Source: Pseudomonas sp. MTM4
GTDB taxonomy: Bacteria; Pseudomonadota; Gammaproteobacteria; Pseudomonadales; Pseudomonadaceae
DNA length: 64,000 nt
Assembly (NCBI RefSeq): GCF_019355055.1
Contig: NZ_CP048411.1
Coordinates: 3,871,501 to 3,935,500 of the forward strand
Direction of reading: 5' to 3'
A program made the position numbers and the translations under genes. The notes under the pieces were generated by a model that saw only the letters and a program-made list of their open reading frames with translations, had not been told where the DNA came from and ran no database searches. Of the stretch, positions 1 through 8,732 are shown in pieces (the stretch's first letter is position 1; each line of letters opens with the position of its first letter).

Positions 1-156
1 GTGGCGGTCGGATTTACGCGACTTCACGGTACCGGCGACGGCGATGGCCTTGCCCATCAGCAGCAGCTTTTCGGTGATGGTGGTCTTGCCCGCGTCGGGG
101 TGGGAAATGATGGCGAAGGTGCGGCGCTTCGCGACTTCGGCGGCCTGAGAGGTCAT
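1..156 (-). CDS. prfC: Peptide chain release factor 3, N-terminal part
   Basis: This is the first 52 codons of a gene that runs off the left edge of the window. RF3 is a GTPase that recycles RF1/RF2 from the ribosome after termination. The start [12 protein letters not shown] is followed by the P-loop region [14 protein letters not shown] (about residues 19-32), the G1 motif of translational GTPases, and then by SRKSDRH before the cut. The match to Pseudomonas RF3 N-termini is close to word for word. The ATG at 154-156 is the only sensible start, and a TATAAT -10 lies about 40 bp upstream. Confidence 0.95.
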   Translation of the reverse strand, partial: MTSQAAEVAKRRTFAIISHPDAGKTTITEKLLLMGKAIAVAGTVKSRKSDRH

Positions 157-594
157 GGCGGTCCCGGTATAGAAAGCGTGTCGGAAAAAGCCGGCGATTA
201 TAACGCAAAGGCTGTCCGTCAGCGTGGCGCACGTCGCTGCGCCCGGGCCGGCCAGGCTCAGAGGGGGAACATCGCTGCGTCACATTTGTCGGTTTGAATA
301 AGGGTAGGTTCGTCGACATGGGAAAAATGGAAGCGAGTACGGATTTTTCATTGATATCGAACAGCTGTGGTTCTAAAGTTCGCGCCCGAACGTCCATGCT
401 GGCAACGATCCATCCGGCTCAAGTACTGACGACGAGAGATCAGGATTCACCAGGTCACCGCACCCGTTGCCGTCGACCTGGCCGTGATACTCGGCGACAT
501 GCCTTGGGAAGTAGGCGAACCAAAGTGGGGAAACTGATCAGGCGTTCTTGCTCACCCCTTATCCGACTTTACGTTTCCCGATTTGGAGCCATGC
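157..594. other. 438-bp divergent intergenic region between prfC and speC
   Basis: It holds the prfC -10 near 200 and presumably the speC promoter in the right half. I see no convincing coding frame: the open frames here lack ribosome binding sites and Pseudomonas-like protein sequence. No strong terminator-type hairpin and no recognised riboswitch was found. The length is generous for two promoters and is not explained. Confidence 0.6.
197..202 (-). promoter_or_regulatory. Probable prfC promoter, -10 element
   Basis: Read on the minus strand this is a perfect TATAAT, about 40 bp upstream of the prfC ATG. The -35 region is poor: ACGCTG lies at a 17-bp spacing. The assignment rests on the -10 and its position. 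Confidence 0.45.
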
Positions 595-1758
595 ATGTCG
601 ATCAAGATCGAAGATTACTATCCGCGCGAAACCTTCCAGAAAATGAAGGCCTTCGCCGATGAGCGCGAAACCCCGTTCGTTGTCATCGACACCAAGATCA
701 TCAGCGATTCGTACGACCAACTGGTCGGCAATTTCCCGTTCGCCAAGATCTACTACGCCGTGAAGGCCAATCCGGCCACTGAAATCACCGAGCTGCTGCG
801 CGACAAGGGTTCGAACTTCGATATCGCCTCGATCTACGAACTGGACAAGGTGATGGCCACCGGCGTCGGTCCGGAGCGCATCAGCTACGGCAACACGATC
901 AAGAAAGCCAAGGACATCCGCTACTTCTACGACAGGGGCGTGCGCATGTTCGCCACCGACTCGGAAGCCGACCTGCGCAACATTGCCAAGGCCGCACCGG
1001 GTTCGAAGGTCTATGTGCGGATTCTCACCGAGGGTTCCAACACTGCCGACTGGCCGCTGTCGCGCAAGTTCGGCTGCCAGACCGACATGGCGCTGGACCT
1101 ACTCATCCTGGCCAAGCAACTGGGTCTGGACCCCTACGGTGTGTCCTTCCACGTCGGCTCGCAACAGCGCGACATCGACGTCTGGGACGCGGCCATCGCT
1201 AAGGTCAAGGTGATCTTCGAACGTCTGAAGGAAGAGGACGGCATCGTCCTGAAGATGATCAACATGGGCGGCGGCTTCCCGGCGAACTACATCGCCAAGA
1301 CCAACGACCTGACCACCTACGCCGACGAGATCATCCGCTTCCTGAAGGACGACTTTGGCGACGATCTGCCGGAGATCATCCTCGAGCCGGGCCGTTCGCT
1401 GATTGCCAACGCCGGCGTGCTGGTCTCCGAAGTGGTATTGGTGTCGCGCAAGTCGCGCACCGCCGTTGAGCGCTGGGTGTTCACCGACGTGGGTAAGTTC
1501 AGCGGCCTGATCGAAACCATGGACGAGTCCATCAAGTTTCCGATCTGGACCGAGAAGAAGGGCGAGATGGAAGAAGTGGTCATCGCCGGCCCGACCTGTG
1601 ACAGCGCCGACATCATGTACGAACACTACAAGTACGGCCTGCCACTGAACCTCGCCAGCGGCGACCGTCTGTACTGGTTCTCCACTGGCGCCTACACCAC
1701 CAGCTACAGCGCGGTGGAATTCAACGGCTTTCCGCCGCTGAAGGCTTATTACCTCTAA
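595..1758 (+). CDS. speC: Ornithine decarboxylase (fold type III, PLP)
   Basis: The 387-aa enzyme converts ornithine to putrescine in polyamine synthesis in the cytoplasm; members of this group can also accept lysine. It is the alanine-racemase-fold (type III) enzyme, not the large type I SpeC of enterics. The PLP lysine is K57 in YYAVKANP. HVGSQ and GGGFP form the barrel PLP-phosphate region, and C335 in GPTCDSAD is the catalytic cysteine of the dimer interface. The ATG at 595 gives the same length as the P. aeruginosa enzyme as I recall it. An in-frame TTG twelve bases upstream would add four residues and is less likely. The gene ends at a strong hairpin terminator. Confidence 0.95.
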   Translation: MSIKIEDYYPRETFQKMKAFADERETPFVVIDTKIISDSYDQLVGNFPFAKIYYAVKANPATEITELLRDKGSNFDIASIYELDKVMATGVGPERISYGNTIKKAKDIRYFYDRGVRMFATDSEADLRNIAKAAPGSKVYVRILTEGSNTADWPLSRKFGCQTDMALDLLILAKQLGLDPYGVSFHVGSQQRDIDVWDAAIAKVKVIFERLKEEDGIVLKMINMGGGFPANYIAKTNDLTTYADEIIRFLKDDFGDDLPEIILEPGRSLIANAGVLVSEVVLVSRKSRTAVERWVFTDVGKFSGLIETMDESIKFPIWTEKKGEMEEVVIAGPTCDSADIMYEHYKYGLPLNLASGDRLYWFSTGAYTTSYSAVEFNGFPPLKAYYL

Positions 1759-1800
1759 GCGCCTTCAGCAATGCCGTAACAGCCGCAGCAGCAGCCTGAT

Positions 1801-1827
1801 GAAACCCCGCCTCCTTGGCGGGGTTTC
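1801..1827 (+). terminator. Rho-independent terminator after speC
   Basis: A perfect 11-bp stem GAAACCCCGCC / GGCGGGGTTTC with a 5-nt loop is followed by TTCGCTTTCTT. It lies 42 bp after the speC stop. The same stem motif is used after piuA. Confidence 0.85.
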
Positions 1828-1839
1828 GCTTTCTTGGCA

Positions 1840-1980
1840 GGCCACCTCTAGTGGACGTTCGGGGCGAAGCGCAAGCTACTTTTGTAAGAAGCCCGCCCAC
1901 GGGGCGAAGCGTTTCAGGCTCGGTGCCGCCGCCATTCGCCGCGAGGGCGCGCCTTCCACAGGGGTACGGAGGTTCCCATG
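1840..1980. repeat. Degenerate GC-rich palindromic (REP-like) intergenic sequence
   Basis: Two copies of GGGGCGAAGCG (starting near 1861 and 1902) lie close to CATTCGCCGCGAGGGCGCGCC. This resembles eroded Pseudomonas REP half-sites between the speC terminator and the convergent Sel1 gene. No coding signal is visible. Confidence 0.3.
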
Positions 1981-1988
1981 CTCTTGCG

Positions 1989-2804
1989 TTATGCGTCGGA
2001 TTCGAGCGGGTCAGGCCGGATCGTGGCGAGCTGGCGGGCAACCAACCGGTCACCCTGATCACCGATGTCGGCGCAGCGGGTGACATAGGCCAAGGCGATA
2101 TCGGTGATCGGTTCGATCCGCGCTGCCAGTAACTCGTCTCGCGCCTTGCGCAGAAACTTCAGGTGACCGAGCGCCAATGCCTGGATCAGCCAGTGCCGCG
2201 CCTCGTCCCAACGCTGCTGGCTGATCAGCACCGCTGCATAGCTGAACTGGCCTCGGAAATCGCCTGCCTCGGCGGAGCGTCGATACCAGTTCCAGGCGGC
2301 GTCCGGATCGGCCGGCACCACCAGGCCTTCTTCCAGATAGCGTCCCAGCAGATTCATCGACTTCGCATGACCCAGCTCCGCTGCCTGGCGATACAGCTTT
2401 AAGGCCTGCGCCTGATCCTGCGCGACCCCACGGCCAGTGGCGAACAGGTTGGCAAGGTTGTACATGCCCCAGTCGAGACCCTGTTCGGCCGCGTTGAGGT
2501 ATTCGCGCGCTGCCGTCGAAAGATCCGGATTGCAACCCCAGCCATGTTCCAGGCAGCGGCCGAGCATGTTGTGCGCCATCGGGTTGCCTTGCGCCCGTGC
2601 GATGCGAAACCAGCGGACTGCCAGCGCGGGGTCGCGTTGGATGCCACGGCCTTCCAGCAGGATCTGGCCGAGCATCACTTGGGCGTCTGCGAGGCCCGTT
2701 TCCGCCGCGGCGAGTATGGTCCGCGCGGCTTCTCGTGGATCGCCCGCCAGCAGGTTGGGCAGCTGGTCCGGGGAGACTTCCTCACGACGAGATAGAACAC
2801 GCAT
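1989..2804 (-). CDS. Sel1-repeat (TPR-like) protein downstream of piuC
   Basis: A 271-aa soluble protein without a signal peptide. From about residue 35 onward it is built of Sel1-like helix pairs, recognisable as A..W...A...G...A...LG and M.NLA..F..G.GV.QD.A.A..LYR.AAELG. Such arrays mediate protein-protein contacts; the partner is unknown. The ATG abuts the piuC stop (TGAATG on the minus strand), so the two are co-transcribed and probably translationally coupled. The same piuC-Sel1 pairing occurs in P. aeruginosa, which suggests a role around iron uptake, but no function is established. Confidence 0.85.
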   Translation of the reverse strand: MRVLSRREEVSPDQLPNLLAGDPREAARTILAAAETGLADAQVMLGQILLEGRGIQRDPALAVRWFRIARAQGNPMAHNMLGRCLEHGWGCNPDLSTAAREYLNAAEQGLDWGMYNLANLFATGRGVAQDQAQALKLYRQAAELGHAKSMNLLGRYLEEGLVVPADPDAAWNWYRRSAEAGDFRGQFSYAAVLISQQRWDEARHWLIQALALGHLKFLRKARDELLAARIEPITDIALAYVTRCADIGDQGDRLVARQLATIRPDPLESDA

Positions 2805-3485
2805 TCAGACGTCTGCCCAGCGACGCAGCAGGTTGTGGTAAGTGCCGGTCAGCTGGACTAGCGATGGATGGTCCGGCAGATCGCGGGTCAGCTGCTGAAT
2901 CGCCTGATCCATCTCGTAGAGCAAGGTGCGCTGGCCATCATCGCGGATCAGGCTCTGGGTCCAGAAGAACGAGGCGATGCGCGTCCCGCGGGTGACTGGC
3001 TCGACCTTGTGCAGGCTGGTCGCGGGATAGAGCACCAGGTCGCCGGCGGCGAACTTGACCCGCTGTGTGCCGTAGGTGTCCTGAATGACCAGTTCACCGC
3101 CGTCGTAGCTATCCGGATCGCTGAAGAAGAGGGTCGAGGACACATCGGTACGGACACGCTCGGGGCTGTTCCTCACCTGGCGGATGGCGTTGTCGATGTG
3201 ATAACCGAACGAGCCGCCTTCTCTGTAGCAGTTGAACAGGGGCGGAAACACCTTGTGCGGCAGCGCAGCGGACATGAACTGCGGGTTCTGCCAGAGGCGC
3301 TGCAGCATGGCTTCGGAGATTTCCCTCGCCAGCGGCGAATCCTCCGGCATTTGCAGGTTGTGCTTGGCCTTGGCCGATTGGTAGCCGGCGGTGACCTTGC
3401 CGTCAGCCCAAGGGGCTTGTTCCAGCGCACTGCGGATACGTTTGACTTCGTCGGAGCCGAAGATGGCGGGGATGTGCAGAAGCAT
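2805..3485 (-). CDS. piuC: PiuC, Fe(II)/2-oxoglutarate-dependent dioxygenase
   Basis: The 226-aa PKHD-type hydroxylase belongs to the family partnered with the siderophore receptor PiuA; its substrate is not known. The double-stranded beta-helix metal triad is H96-x-D98 (YHID) and H159 (SLHKV), with R169 in GTRIASFFW placed to bind 2-oxoglutarate, so the active site is intact. The C-terminal 50 residues are helical. The gene is divergent from piuA and shares its Fur-box control region about 90 bp upstream. The ATG at 3483-3485 gives the normal family length. The Sel1 gene follows directly. Confidence 0.93.
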   Translation of the reverse strand: MLLHIPAIFGSDEVKRIRSALEQAPWADGKVTAGYQSAKAKHNLQMPEDSPLAREISEAMLQRLWQNPQFMSAALPHKVFPPLFNCYREGGSFGYHIDNAIRQVRNSPERVRTDVSSTLFFSDPDSYDGGELVIQDTYGTQRVKFAAGDLVLYPATSLHKVEPVTRGTRIASFFWTQSLIRDDGQRTLLYEMDQAIQQLTRDLPDHPSLVQLTGTYHNLLRRWADV

Positions 3486-3574
3486 GTCGAGGGCCGATTG
3501 GGCTGGTGGGCGCGGTGGATGAAGCTCGGCGTACTGTTGCGGAGCCCCATAAGTATTTCAAGATTTTTCTGTCA

Positions 3575-3607
3575 CATATTGATATCAATTATCGTTTGCT
3601 CTAGATT
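3575..3607 (+). promoter_or_regulatory. Fur box overlapping the piuA promoter
   Basis: CATATTGATATCAATTATC at 3575-3593 matches the 19-bp Fur consensus at 14 of 19 positions. Overlapping it is a sigma-70 promoter for piuA: -35 TTGATA (3579-3584), a 17-bp spacer and -10 TAGATT (3602-3607). A TTGATA also reads on the minus strand (3583-3588) toward piuC. Bound Fe-Fur would cover the -35 and repress piuA, and probably piuC, when iron is plentiful. Confidence 0.75.
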
Positions 3608-3641
3608 TCGCGTCTTCCGATTTTCCCCAACGAGAATAATG

Positions 3642-5927
3642 ATGGCTTCCATGTCTTCGGATCGCCTTGCTTGCACTCCGCGTTTGCTCGCCACCGCCGT
3701 CGGTGTGGCCATTACTGGCATGTCCGCCGCGCAGCTGGCACAGGCCGACCAGACCGAACCGCTCAGCCTCGGCACCACGACGGTGACGGGCGATGCCGTT
3801 GAAGGCGACTACAAAGTCGAGCAGGCGCAATCGTCCAAATACACCGCACCGCTGCGGGATACGCCGCGTTCGGTCACGGTCGTGCCTCAGCAAGTCCTGA
3901 AAGACACCAACTCGTTGAACCTGCAGGACGCGCTGCGCACTGTGCCAGGCATCACCATGGGTGCCGGCGAGGGCGGCAATCCCACTGGGGATCGTCCGTT
4001 CATTCGCGGCTTCGACTCACAAAGCAGCATGTACCTCGACGGCGTGCGTGACACTGGCGCGCAGACCCGCGAGCTTTTTGCCGTTGAAGCGGTGGAAGTG
4101 GTCAAGGGTTCCGACTCTGCTATGGGCGGTCGTAACTCCGCCGGCGGCAGCATCAATCTGGTCAGCAAGAAGGCGCATCTCGGCAATTCGCTGGACGGCG
4201 GCTTTACCTGGGGCTCGGACCAGACCCAGCGCTACACGCTCGATGGCAACTATCAATTCAACGAAACCACCGCAGGCCGGCTGAACCTGATGAGCCACGA
4301 AAACAACGTGGCGGGCCGCGATGCGGTGAACAATGACCGTTGGGGCCTTGCGGCTTCGCTCGCTTTCGGTCTGGGCACGCCCACTCGTGTTTTCCTCGAT
4401 TACTACCACATGGAAAACGACGATCTGCCGGATTCCGGCATTCCCTACAGCCTGAACACCGGTTCGTCCGGCACGCGCACGTCGGCCAATCCCGACAAGC
4501 CCACCGACGGTGGCGACAGCAGCAACTTCTATGGATTGAAGGGCCGCGACTTCTCCAAAGGTCGCGCGGATATCTCCACCATCGCCGTCGAGCATGACCT
4601 CAGCGACAACCTGACGGTCAAGAACACCCTGCGCCATGGCAGCTCCATGCAGGACTACATCTGGAGCCAACCGGACGACAGCAAGGGCAACATTCTCAAC
4701 GATCAGGTGTTCCGCCGCGCCAACCAGCGCGTCAGCAACACCACTAGCACCGTCAACCAGACCGAGCTGTTCGGCGAAACCGTCATCGCCGGCTTCAAGA
4801 ACAACTTCTCTTTTGGTGTTGAGTTGGGCCGCGAGAACGTGGACCGCTCCGGTTATACGCTGCCTGGCACTAGCGCAGGTACCTGTACGCCCGCACTGGT
4901 TGCCTCCGGCGATTGTACTTCCCTGTCGAATCCGAACCCCAACCAGGCCTATACCGGCACCATCACGCGCAACTACTACGGCACCGACACCGATGCCGAT
5001 ACCCGTGCGCTTTGGGCGTTCGACACCCTGGAGTTGACTCAGCAGTGGCTGCTGAACATGGGCCTGCGCTACGACTACTTCGACACCAGCGCCAAGACCA
5101 GCGCCGCCACCGGCGTAACCAAGATCGAAGACACCAGTGAGTTCATCACCGGTCAGCTGGGCCTGGTCTACAAGCCGGTCGAGAACGGCAGCATCTACGT
5201 CTCCTATGCCACCTCGGCGACACCACCAGGATCAACCTTGGGCGAAGGCGCAGAGCCAAACGGGCTGAACGACGGCAACGGCACCTCCGGCAGCATCCGC
5301 AGCGACATGGAGCCGGAAGAAACCACCAACTACGAGATCGGTACCAAGTGGGATCTGCTCGATAACCGACTCTCACTGGGTGCAGCGGTGTTCCGGACCG
5401 AGAAAGACAACGCGCGTGTGCTGACCAGCAACTTCACTTACGAAAACGTCGGCAAGACCCGCGTGGACGGCTACGAGCTGACCGCAACCGGTCGCCTGAC
5501 CCGCAAGTGGAACGTGTTCGCCGGGTACAGCTATCTGGATAGCGAACTAGTGGAAGGTGGTGCGGTAGGCAATCGCGCAGGCGCAGTGACCAGCGCGGTG
5601 AACCCGGACAACGGCAACCAGCTGGCGAATACGCCCAACCACGCCTTCAGCCTTTGGACCACCTATGACGTGACCGACAAGCTGGCCGTCGGCGGTGGGG
5701 CGTTCTATGTCGATGAGGTTTACGGCAACACCGCCAACACGCTGATGGTCGATTCCTACTGGCGCTACGATGCGATGGCCAGCTACAAGGTCAACAAGCA
5801 CCTCGACTTCCAGATCAACGTACAAAACTTGACCGACGAGACCTACTACGACAAGGCGTACGGCGCTCACTATGCCAACCAGGCCGCAGGCCGTACGGCA
5901 TTGCTGAGCACCAACTTCCACTTCTGA
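3642..5927 (+). CDS. piuA: PiuA, TonB-dependent catecholate siderophore receptor
   Basis: A 761-aa outer-membrane receptor. PiuA of Pseudomonas takes up catechol-type siderophores and siderophore-drug conjugates. After a signal peptide (to about A34, ...AAQLAQA) comes the plug domain with TPRSVTVVPQQVL, RPFIRGFD and SMYLDGVRD, then the 22-strand barrel with repeated aromatic-ended strands, ending in the terminal phenylalanine (TNFHF) needed for outer-membrane insertion. The frame is open for several hundred bases upstream, but only ATG codons at 3639, 3642 and 3651 follow the promoter. 3642 is chosen for its spacing from GAGA. Expression is under the Fur box. A terminator follows. Confidence 0.93.
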   Translation: MASMSSDRLACTPRLLATAVGVAITGMSAAQLAQADQTEPLSLGTTTVTGDAVEGDYKVEQAQSSKYTAPLRDTPRSVTVVPQQVLKDTNSLNLQDALRTVPGITMGAGEGGNPTGDRPFIRGFDSQSSMYLDGVRDTGAQTRELFAVEAVEVVKGSDSAMGGRNSAGGSINLVSKKAHLGNSLDGGFTWGSDQTQRYTLDGNYQFNETTAGRLNLMSHENNVAGRDAVNNDRWGLAASLAFGLGTPTRVFLDYYHMENDDLPDSGIPYSLNTGSSGTRTSANPDKPTDGGDSSNFYGLKGRDFSKGRADISTIAVEHDLSDNLTVKNTLRHGSSMQDYIWSQPDDSKGNILNDQVFRRANQRVSNTTSTVNQTELFGETVIAGFKNNFSFGVELGRENVDRSGYTLPGTSAGTCTPALVASGDCTSLSNPNPNQAYTGTITRNYYGTDTDADTRALWAFDTLELTQQWLLNMGLRYDYFDTSAKTSAATGVTKIEDTSEFITGQLGLVYKPVENGSIYVSYATSATPPGSTLGEGAEPNGLNDGNGTSGSIRSDMEPEETTNYEIGTKWDLLDNRLSLGAAVFRTEKDNARVLTSNFTYENVGKTRVDGYELTATGRLTRKWNVFAGYSYLDSELVEGGAVGNRAGAVTSAVNPDNGNQLANTPNHAFSLWTTYDVTDKLAVGGGAFYVDEVYGNTANTLMVDSYWRYDAMASYKVNKHLDFQINVQNLTDETYYDKAYGAHYANQAAGRTALLSTNFHF

Positions 5928-5975
5928 CCGAAGCTGAAGCAGAGGCCATTTCTGGGTGGTCTGCCAGTGATAACG

Positions 5976-6004
5976 ACGAAACCCCGCCGATGGCGGGGTT
6001 TCGT
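5976..6004 (+). terminator. Rho-independent terminator after piuA
   Basis: A 13-bp perfect stem ACGAAACCCCGCC / GGCGGGGTTTCGT with loop GAT is followed by TTTTCC. It lies 48 bp after the piuA stop. Confidence 0.88.
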
Positions 6005-6101
6005 TTTTCCGGCATTCAGTTTTGCGCCACCTTGATCAGAGGGAGCCCCCGCAGCGCACCGGCCCTCTAGTACATCGCGCCTTCTGCAGGCCAGCGGCGC
6101 G

Positions 6102-7697
6102 TCAGTAAAGATCCCGGCGATATCGACCTTGCTCGGCAAGCACCTGCAGCTGCGCTTCACCCAACACGCCGGCCAGAATTTGCTGCACCTCGCGGCCCAT
6201 GCCTTCGAGGCTCCCGCATATGTAGAGGGCTGCACCATCATTGATCCACTGGCGCAGCTCGTCCGCGGCATCGCGCAGCAGATGCTGGACATAGATTTTC
6301 TCTGCCTGGTCGCGGGAAAACGCCAGGTCGAGTCGCTGCAGGTGGCCGGATTGCAGCCATTCTCGCAATTCGTCGTGCAGCAATTGATCGTGAGCGGCGC
6401 TGCGCTCCCCGAACAACAACCAGTTGCGCGAGCCCGTGTCGACACGTTCACGCAGGTGCGAGCGCAGGCCTGCAATGCCGGTGCCGTTGCCGATGAGGAT
6501 CAGCGGGGTGCCGGCATCCGGGCCGTGAAAGCTGGGGTTGCTGCGGATGCGCAGGTCGATCAGGCTGCCCGGTGTTGCATGCTGGCAGAGCCAGCCAGAG
6601 CCAAGGCCGAGGCGTCCATCGGCATGCCGGGCCTCGCGTACCAGTAGCTGCACATGACCTTCATCTGGAATCGAGGCGATGGAATATTCACGGTGAGGCA
6701 GGCGGGGCAGCGCCAGCAGCCTTTCGAGCTCGCATCCGCGCAGTTCGTCTGGGTCCGGCGGCAGGCGGCGACAGGCGAGGGCCTCGGCCAGCGAACGTTC
6801 ACCCTCGACGGGAAGCGCCGGGTCGAAGCCGAGCTGCCGCAGCAGCTGCTCCACCTCCGTCGTGGCGTGGCGTGGACCGACTTCGGCGATGTCACCGGCC
6901 TGCCACTGCGATGTTTCGCCAGTTGGACAAAGTGTCAGATGAAACACCGGCGCACCTTGGCTGCCCGGGTTGAGCAGCACCCGGTTGTGCAATAGCCAGG
7001 GCTGGTAGGGCGCGGGCTGCCAGTCGGTAAAGTCGCTGCGGCCGCTGATGTGGCCCAGTTGATGCTGCCAGTGCCGCAGCGCACCTGGATCGGCGCGATC
7101 AGCCTCCAGCCGATCGAATAGCGACAAGGCGCCAAGTTCGCGCAGCCGGGTATCGATCCGCTGGCCGAAACCGCAAAAATGTGTGTATTGCCGGTCGCCG
7201 AGCGCGAGTACGGCAAATTCCAGGGAAGAAAGGTCGAGCGCATCATGTAGCAGGCGTCGCTCAAAGCGAGCGGCATTGTCCGGCGCTTCGCCCTCGCCGT
7301 AGGTACTGAGAATGAACAGGACACGGCGCGCCCTGGCCAGCGTCGCGGTGTCGAGGGCGTTCGGCGGTCGGACGTCGACCGCCATGCCGGCAGCGCGCAA
7401 CTGCTCTGCGCTGCGTTCGGCCAGCTCACGCGCCTGACCGCCCTGGCTGGCATAGGCGATGATCAGGGTATCGGTCGTGGGATGAGTAAAAGGTTGCGCG
7501 TGCTTGCGGTGATTGCGCCAGAGGTGCAGGCAGACGCCGAAATAGGCCGCTATCACCAGCGAGGCCGAGATGATTCGCGGAGGTTGCCACCAGAACAGCC
7601 ATACGGCGAGCAACAGGCACGCTGACAACGGGGCGTAGCGCACGAGTACGAAAGTGCGAGCCAAGGTAGCCGTCTCCTGGAGTCTGGCCGTAAGCAT
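6102..7697 (-). CDS. Membrane-anchored flavodoxin/FNR-type reductase (PiuB or sulfite-reductase-alpha-like)
   Basis: About 531 aa from the ATG at 7697; in-frame starts at 7733 or 7766 are possible and no start has a clear ribosome site. Two N-terminal membrane helices (about 20-37 and 44-60) precede a flavodoxin domain with the FMN loops YASQGG and STYGEGEAPDNA and the motif LALGDRQY. An FNR-like FAD/NADPH module follows (REYSIAS, GNGTGIAG, YICGS near the C-terminus). It resembles the C-terminal half of Pseudomonas PiuB-type proteins, whose PepSY half is here a separate gene (9252-9845). The likely job is moving electrons from NADPH to the inner membrane for ferric-siderophore reduction. It is last in the minus-strand operon. 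Confidence 0.85.
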   Translation of the reverse strand: MLTARLQETATLARTFVLVRYAPLSACLLLAVWLFWWQPPRIISASLVIAAYFGVCLHLWRNHRKHAQPFTHPTTDTLIIAYASQGGQARELAERSAEQLRAAGMAVDVRPPNALDTATLARARRVLFILSTYGEGEAPDNAARFERRLLHDALDLSSLEFAVLALGDRQYTHFCGFGQRIDTRLRELGALSLFDRLEADRADPGALRHWQHQLGHISGRSDFTDWQPAPYQPWLLHNRVLLNPGSQGAPVFHLTLCPTGETSQWQAGDIAEVGPRHATTEVEQLLRQLGFDPALPVEGERSLAEALACRRLPPDPDELRGCELERLLALPRLPHREYSIASIPDEGHVQLLVREARHADGRLGLGSGWLCQHATPGSLIDLRIRSNPSFHGPDAGTPLILIGNGTGIAGLRSHLRERVDTGSRNWLLFGERSAAHDQLLHDELREWLQSGHLQRLDLAFSRDQAEKIYVQHLLRDAADELRQWINDGAALYICGSLEGMGREVQQILAGVLGEAQLQVLAEQGRYRRDLY

Positions 7698-7840
7698 GGT
7701 GGTTTGTCCGGCGCGATGCCGTTGCGGCTGCATGTGCGTGCTGGAATGGCGCAGCCGTCTCGTCACAGCTTGTGGGAGACGGCAAATGGCGCGTTTACAG
7801 GCCGTAGCGAGGTTTCGGCGCCGCTACGGCGATCGCCATG

Positions 7841-8716
7841 TTACTGCGGAAGTACTTCGAGCGTGGCGCTGTAGCTGGCGCGGCGTTCAGTGGCCGGCTT
7901 GCTGACGCCCTTGTCGCTGGTCAGTTCGGCTTCCAGCCAGTACATGCCGGCGTCCGGCCAGGTGATGCTGACCTTGCCCTGCGCATCGGTCTTGGCATTG
8001 ATTTCGCCGAGGTCATCGCGGTAGCGATTGCCGCCGGGGATTACGCTTATTTCTACGTCCGCGGCTGGCTTGCCATCGAGCAGGAAGACGAACTCTGCCG
8101 CTTCGCCCGCATACAGGTCGTTGGGGTGGGTGACGGGCGACAGTTCCAGGCCTTTGCCGGTGGGCTCCAGCACCGTCTTGGTCGGTGCTCCGGACGTGGC
8201 GAACACTTCCATGCGGCTGCTGTTCTGGCTCACTTGCAGATCCTCGGCCTTGGCCGGGACTTCCTTGGCGAACATGTCCGGGTTGCCCATCCAGCGGCGG
8301 GTTTCGCCATTTTCTTTCCAGCGCGCAACCAGGCCGCTATTGGCGATCGCCAGCTTGTAGGTGCCTTTCTGGGTCAGATGCACATCGAAGGTGCTGCGGT
8401 AACGGCCGATGCTGCCGTTCGCCGGTTGTACAGCGGAGCCATCCGGCGCGATCACTTGCAGTTGCGCAGCCGGACGTGGACGCATGCCGGGCGGGCCGCC
8501 AGCCGGTGCCTGATCGAGCTGGCCGATGCCCTGCAGGCGCAACGGGAAATGTTCGAAATAGAACAGGTCATTCGACACGGCGGCGTCCACGGTGATCCAC
8601 GGATCTTCGCCGGACAGCACGGTGGCCGAGGGCAACATCCAGGCGCGATGGGCCTGGGCGGACAGTGGCAAGCAGACGGCCAGGGCCATCGCGGTCCATT
8701 TGATCATGGGTTTCAT
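7841..8716 (-). CDS. Periplasmic DUF4198-domain protein
   Basis: A 291-aa secreted protein. The signal peptide (residues 1-22) ends at SAQA, so signal peptidase I would leave H23 as the mature N-terminus (HRAWMLP). That is the typical AHxxWLxP start of the family. An N-terminal beta-sandwich is followed near residues 180-270 by a carboxypeptidase-regulatory-like or cohesin-like segment (DVEISVIPGG, GKVSITWPDAGMYW). DUF4198 proteins are found with metal uptake systems and are suspected periplasmic metal binders. It sits 16 bp after the DUF2271 gene in the receptor/PepSY/reductase cluster. No enzymatic role is claimed. Confidence 0.85.
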   Translation of the reverse strand: MKPMIKWTAMALAVCLPLSAQAHRAWMLPSATVLSGEDPWITVDAAVSNDLFYFEHFPLRLQGIGQLDQAPAGGPPGMRPRPAAQLQVIAPDGSAVQPANGSIGRYRSTFDVHLTQKGTYKLAIANSGLVARWKENGETRRWMGNPDMFAKEVPAKAEDLQVSQNSSRMEVFATSGAPTKTVLEPTGKGLELSPVTHPNDLYAGEAAEFVFLLDGKPAADVEISVIPGGNRYRDDLGEINAKTDAQGKVSITWPDAGMYWLEAELTSDKGVSKPATERRASYSATLEVLPQ

Positions 8717-8732
8717 GCTGGGCTTCCTTGGG

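Noticed and set aside
2868..3641. Open frame extending the piuA receptor upstream by more than 250 codons
   Set aside because: It runs antisense to piuC, across the Fur box and promoter; the protein sequence there is not receptor-like, and a signal peptide begins only after 3639.
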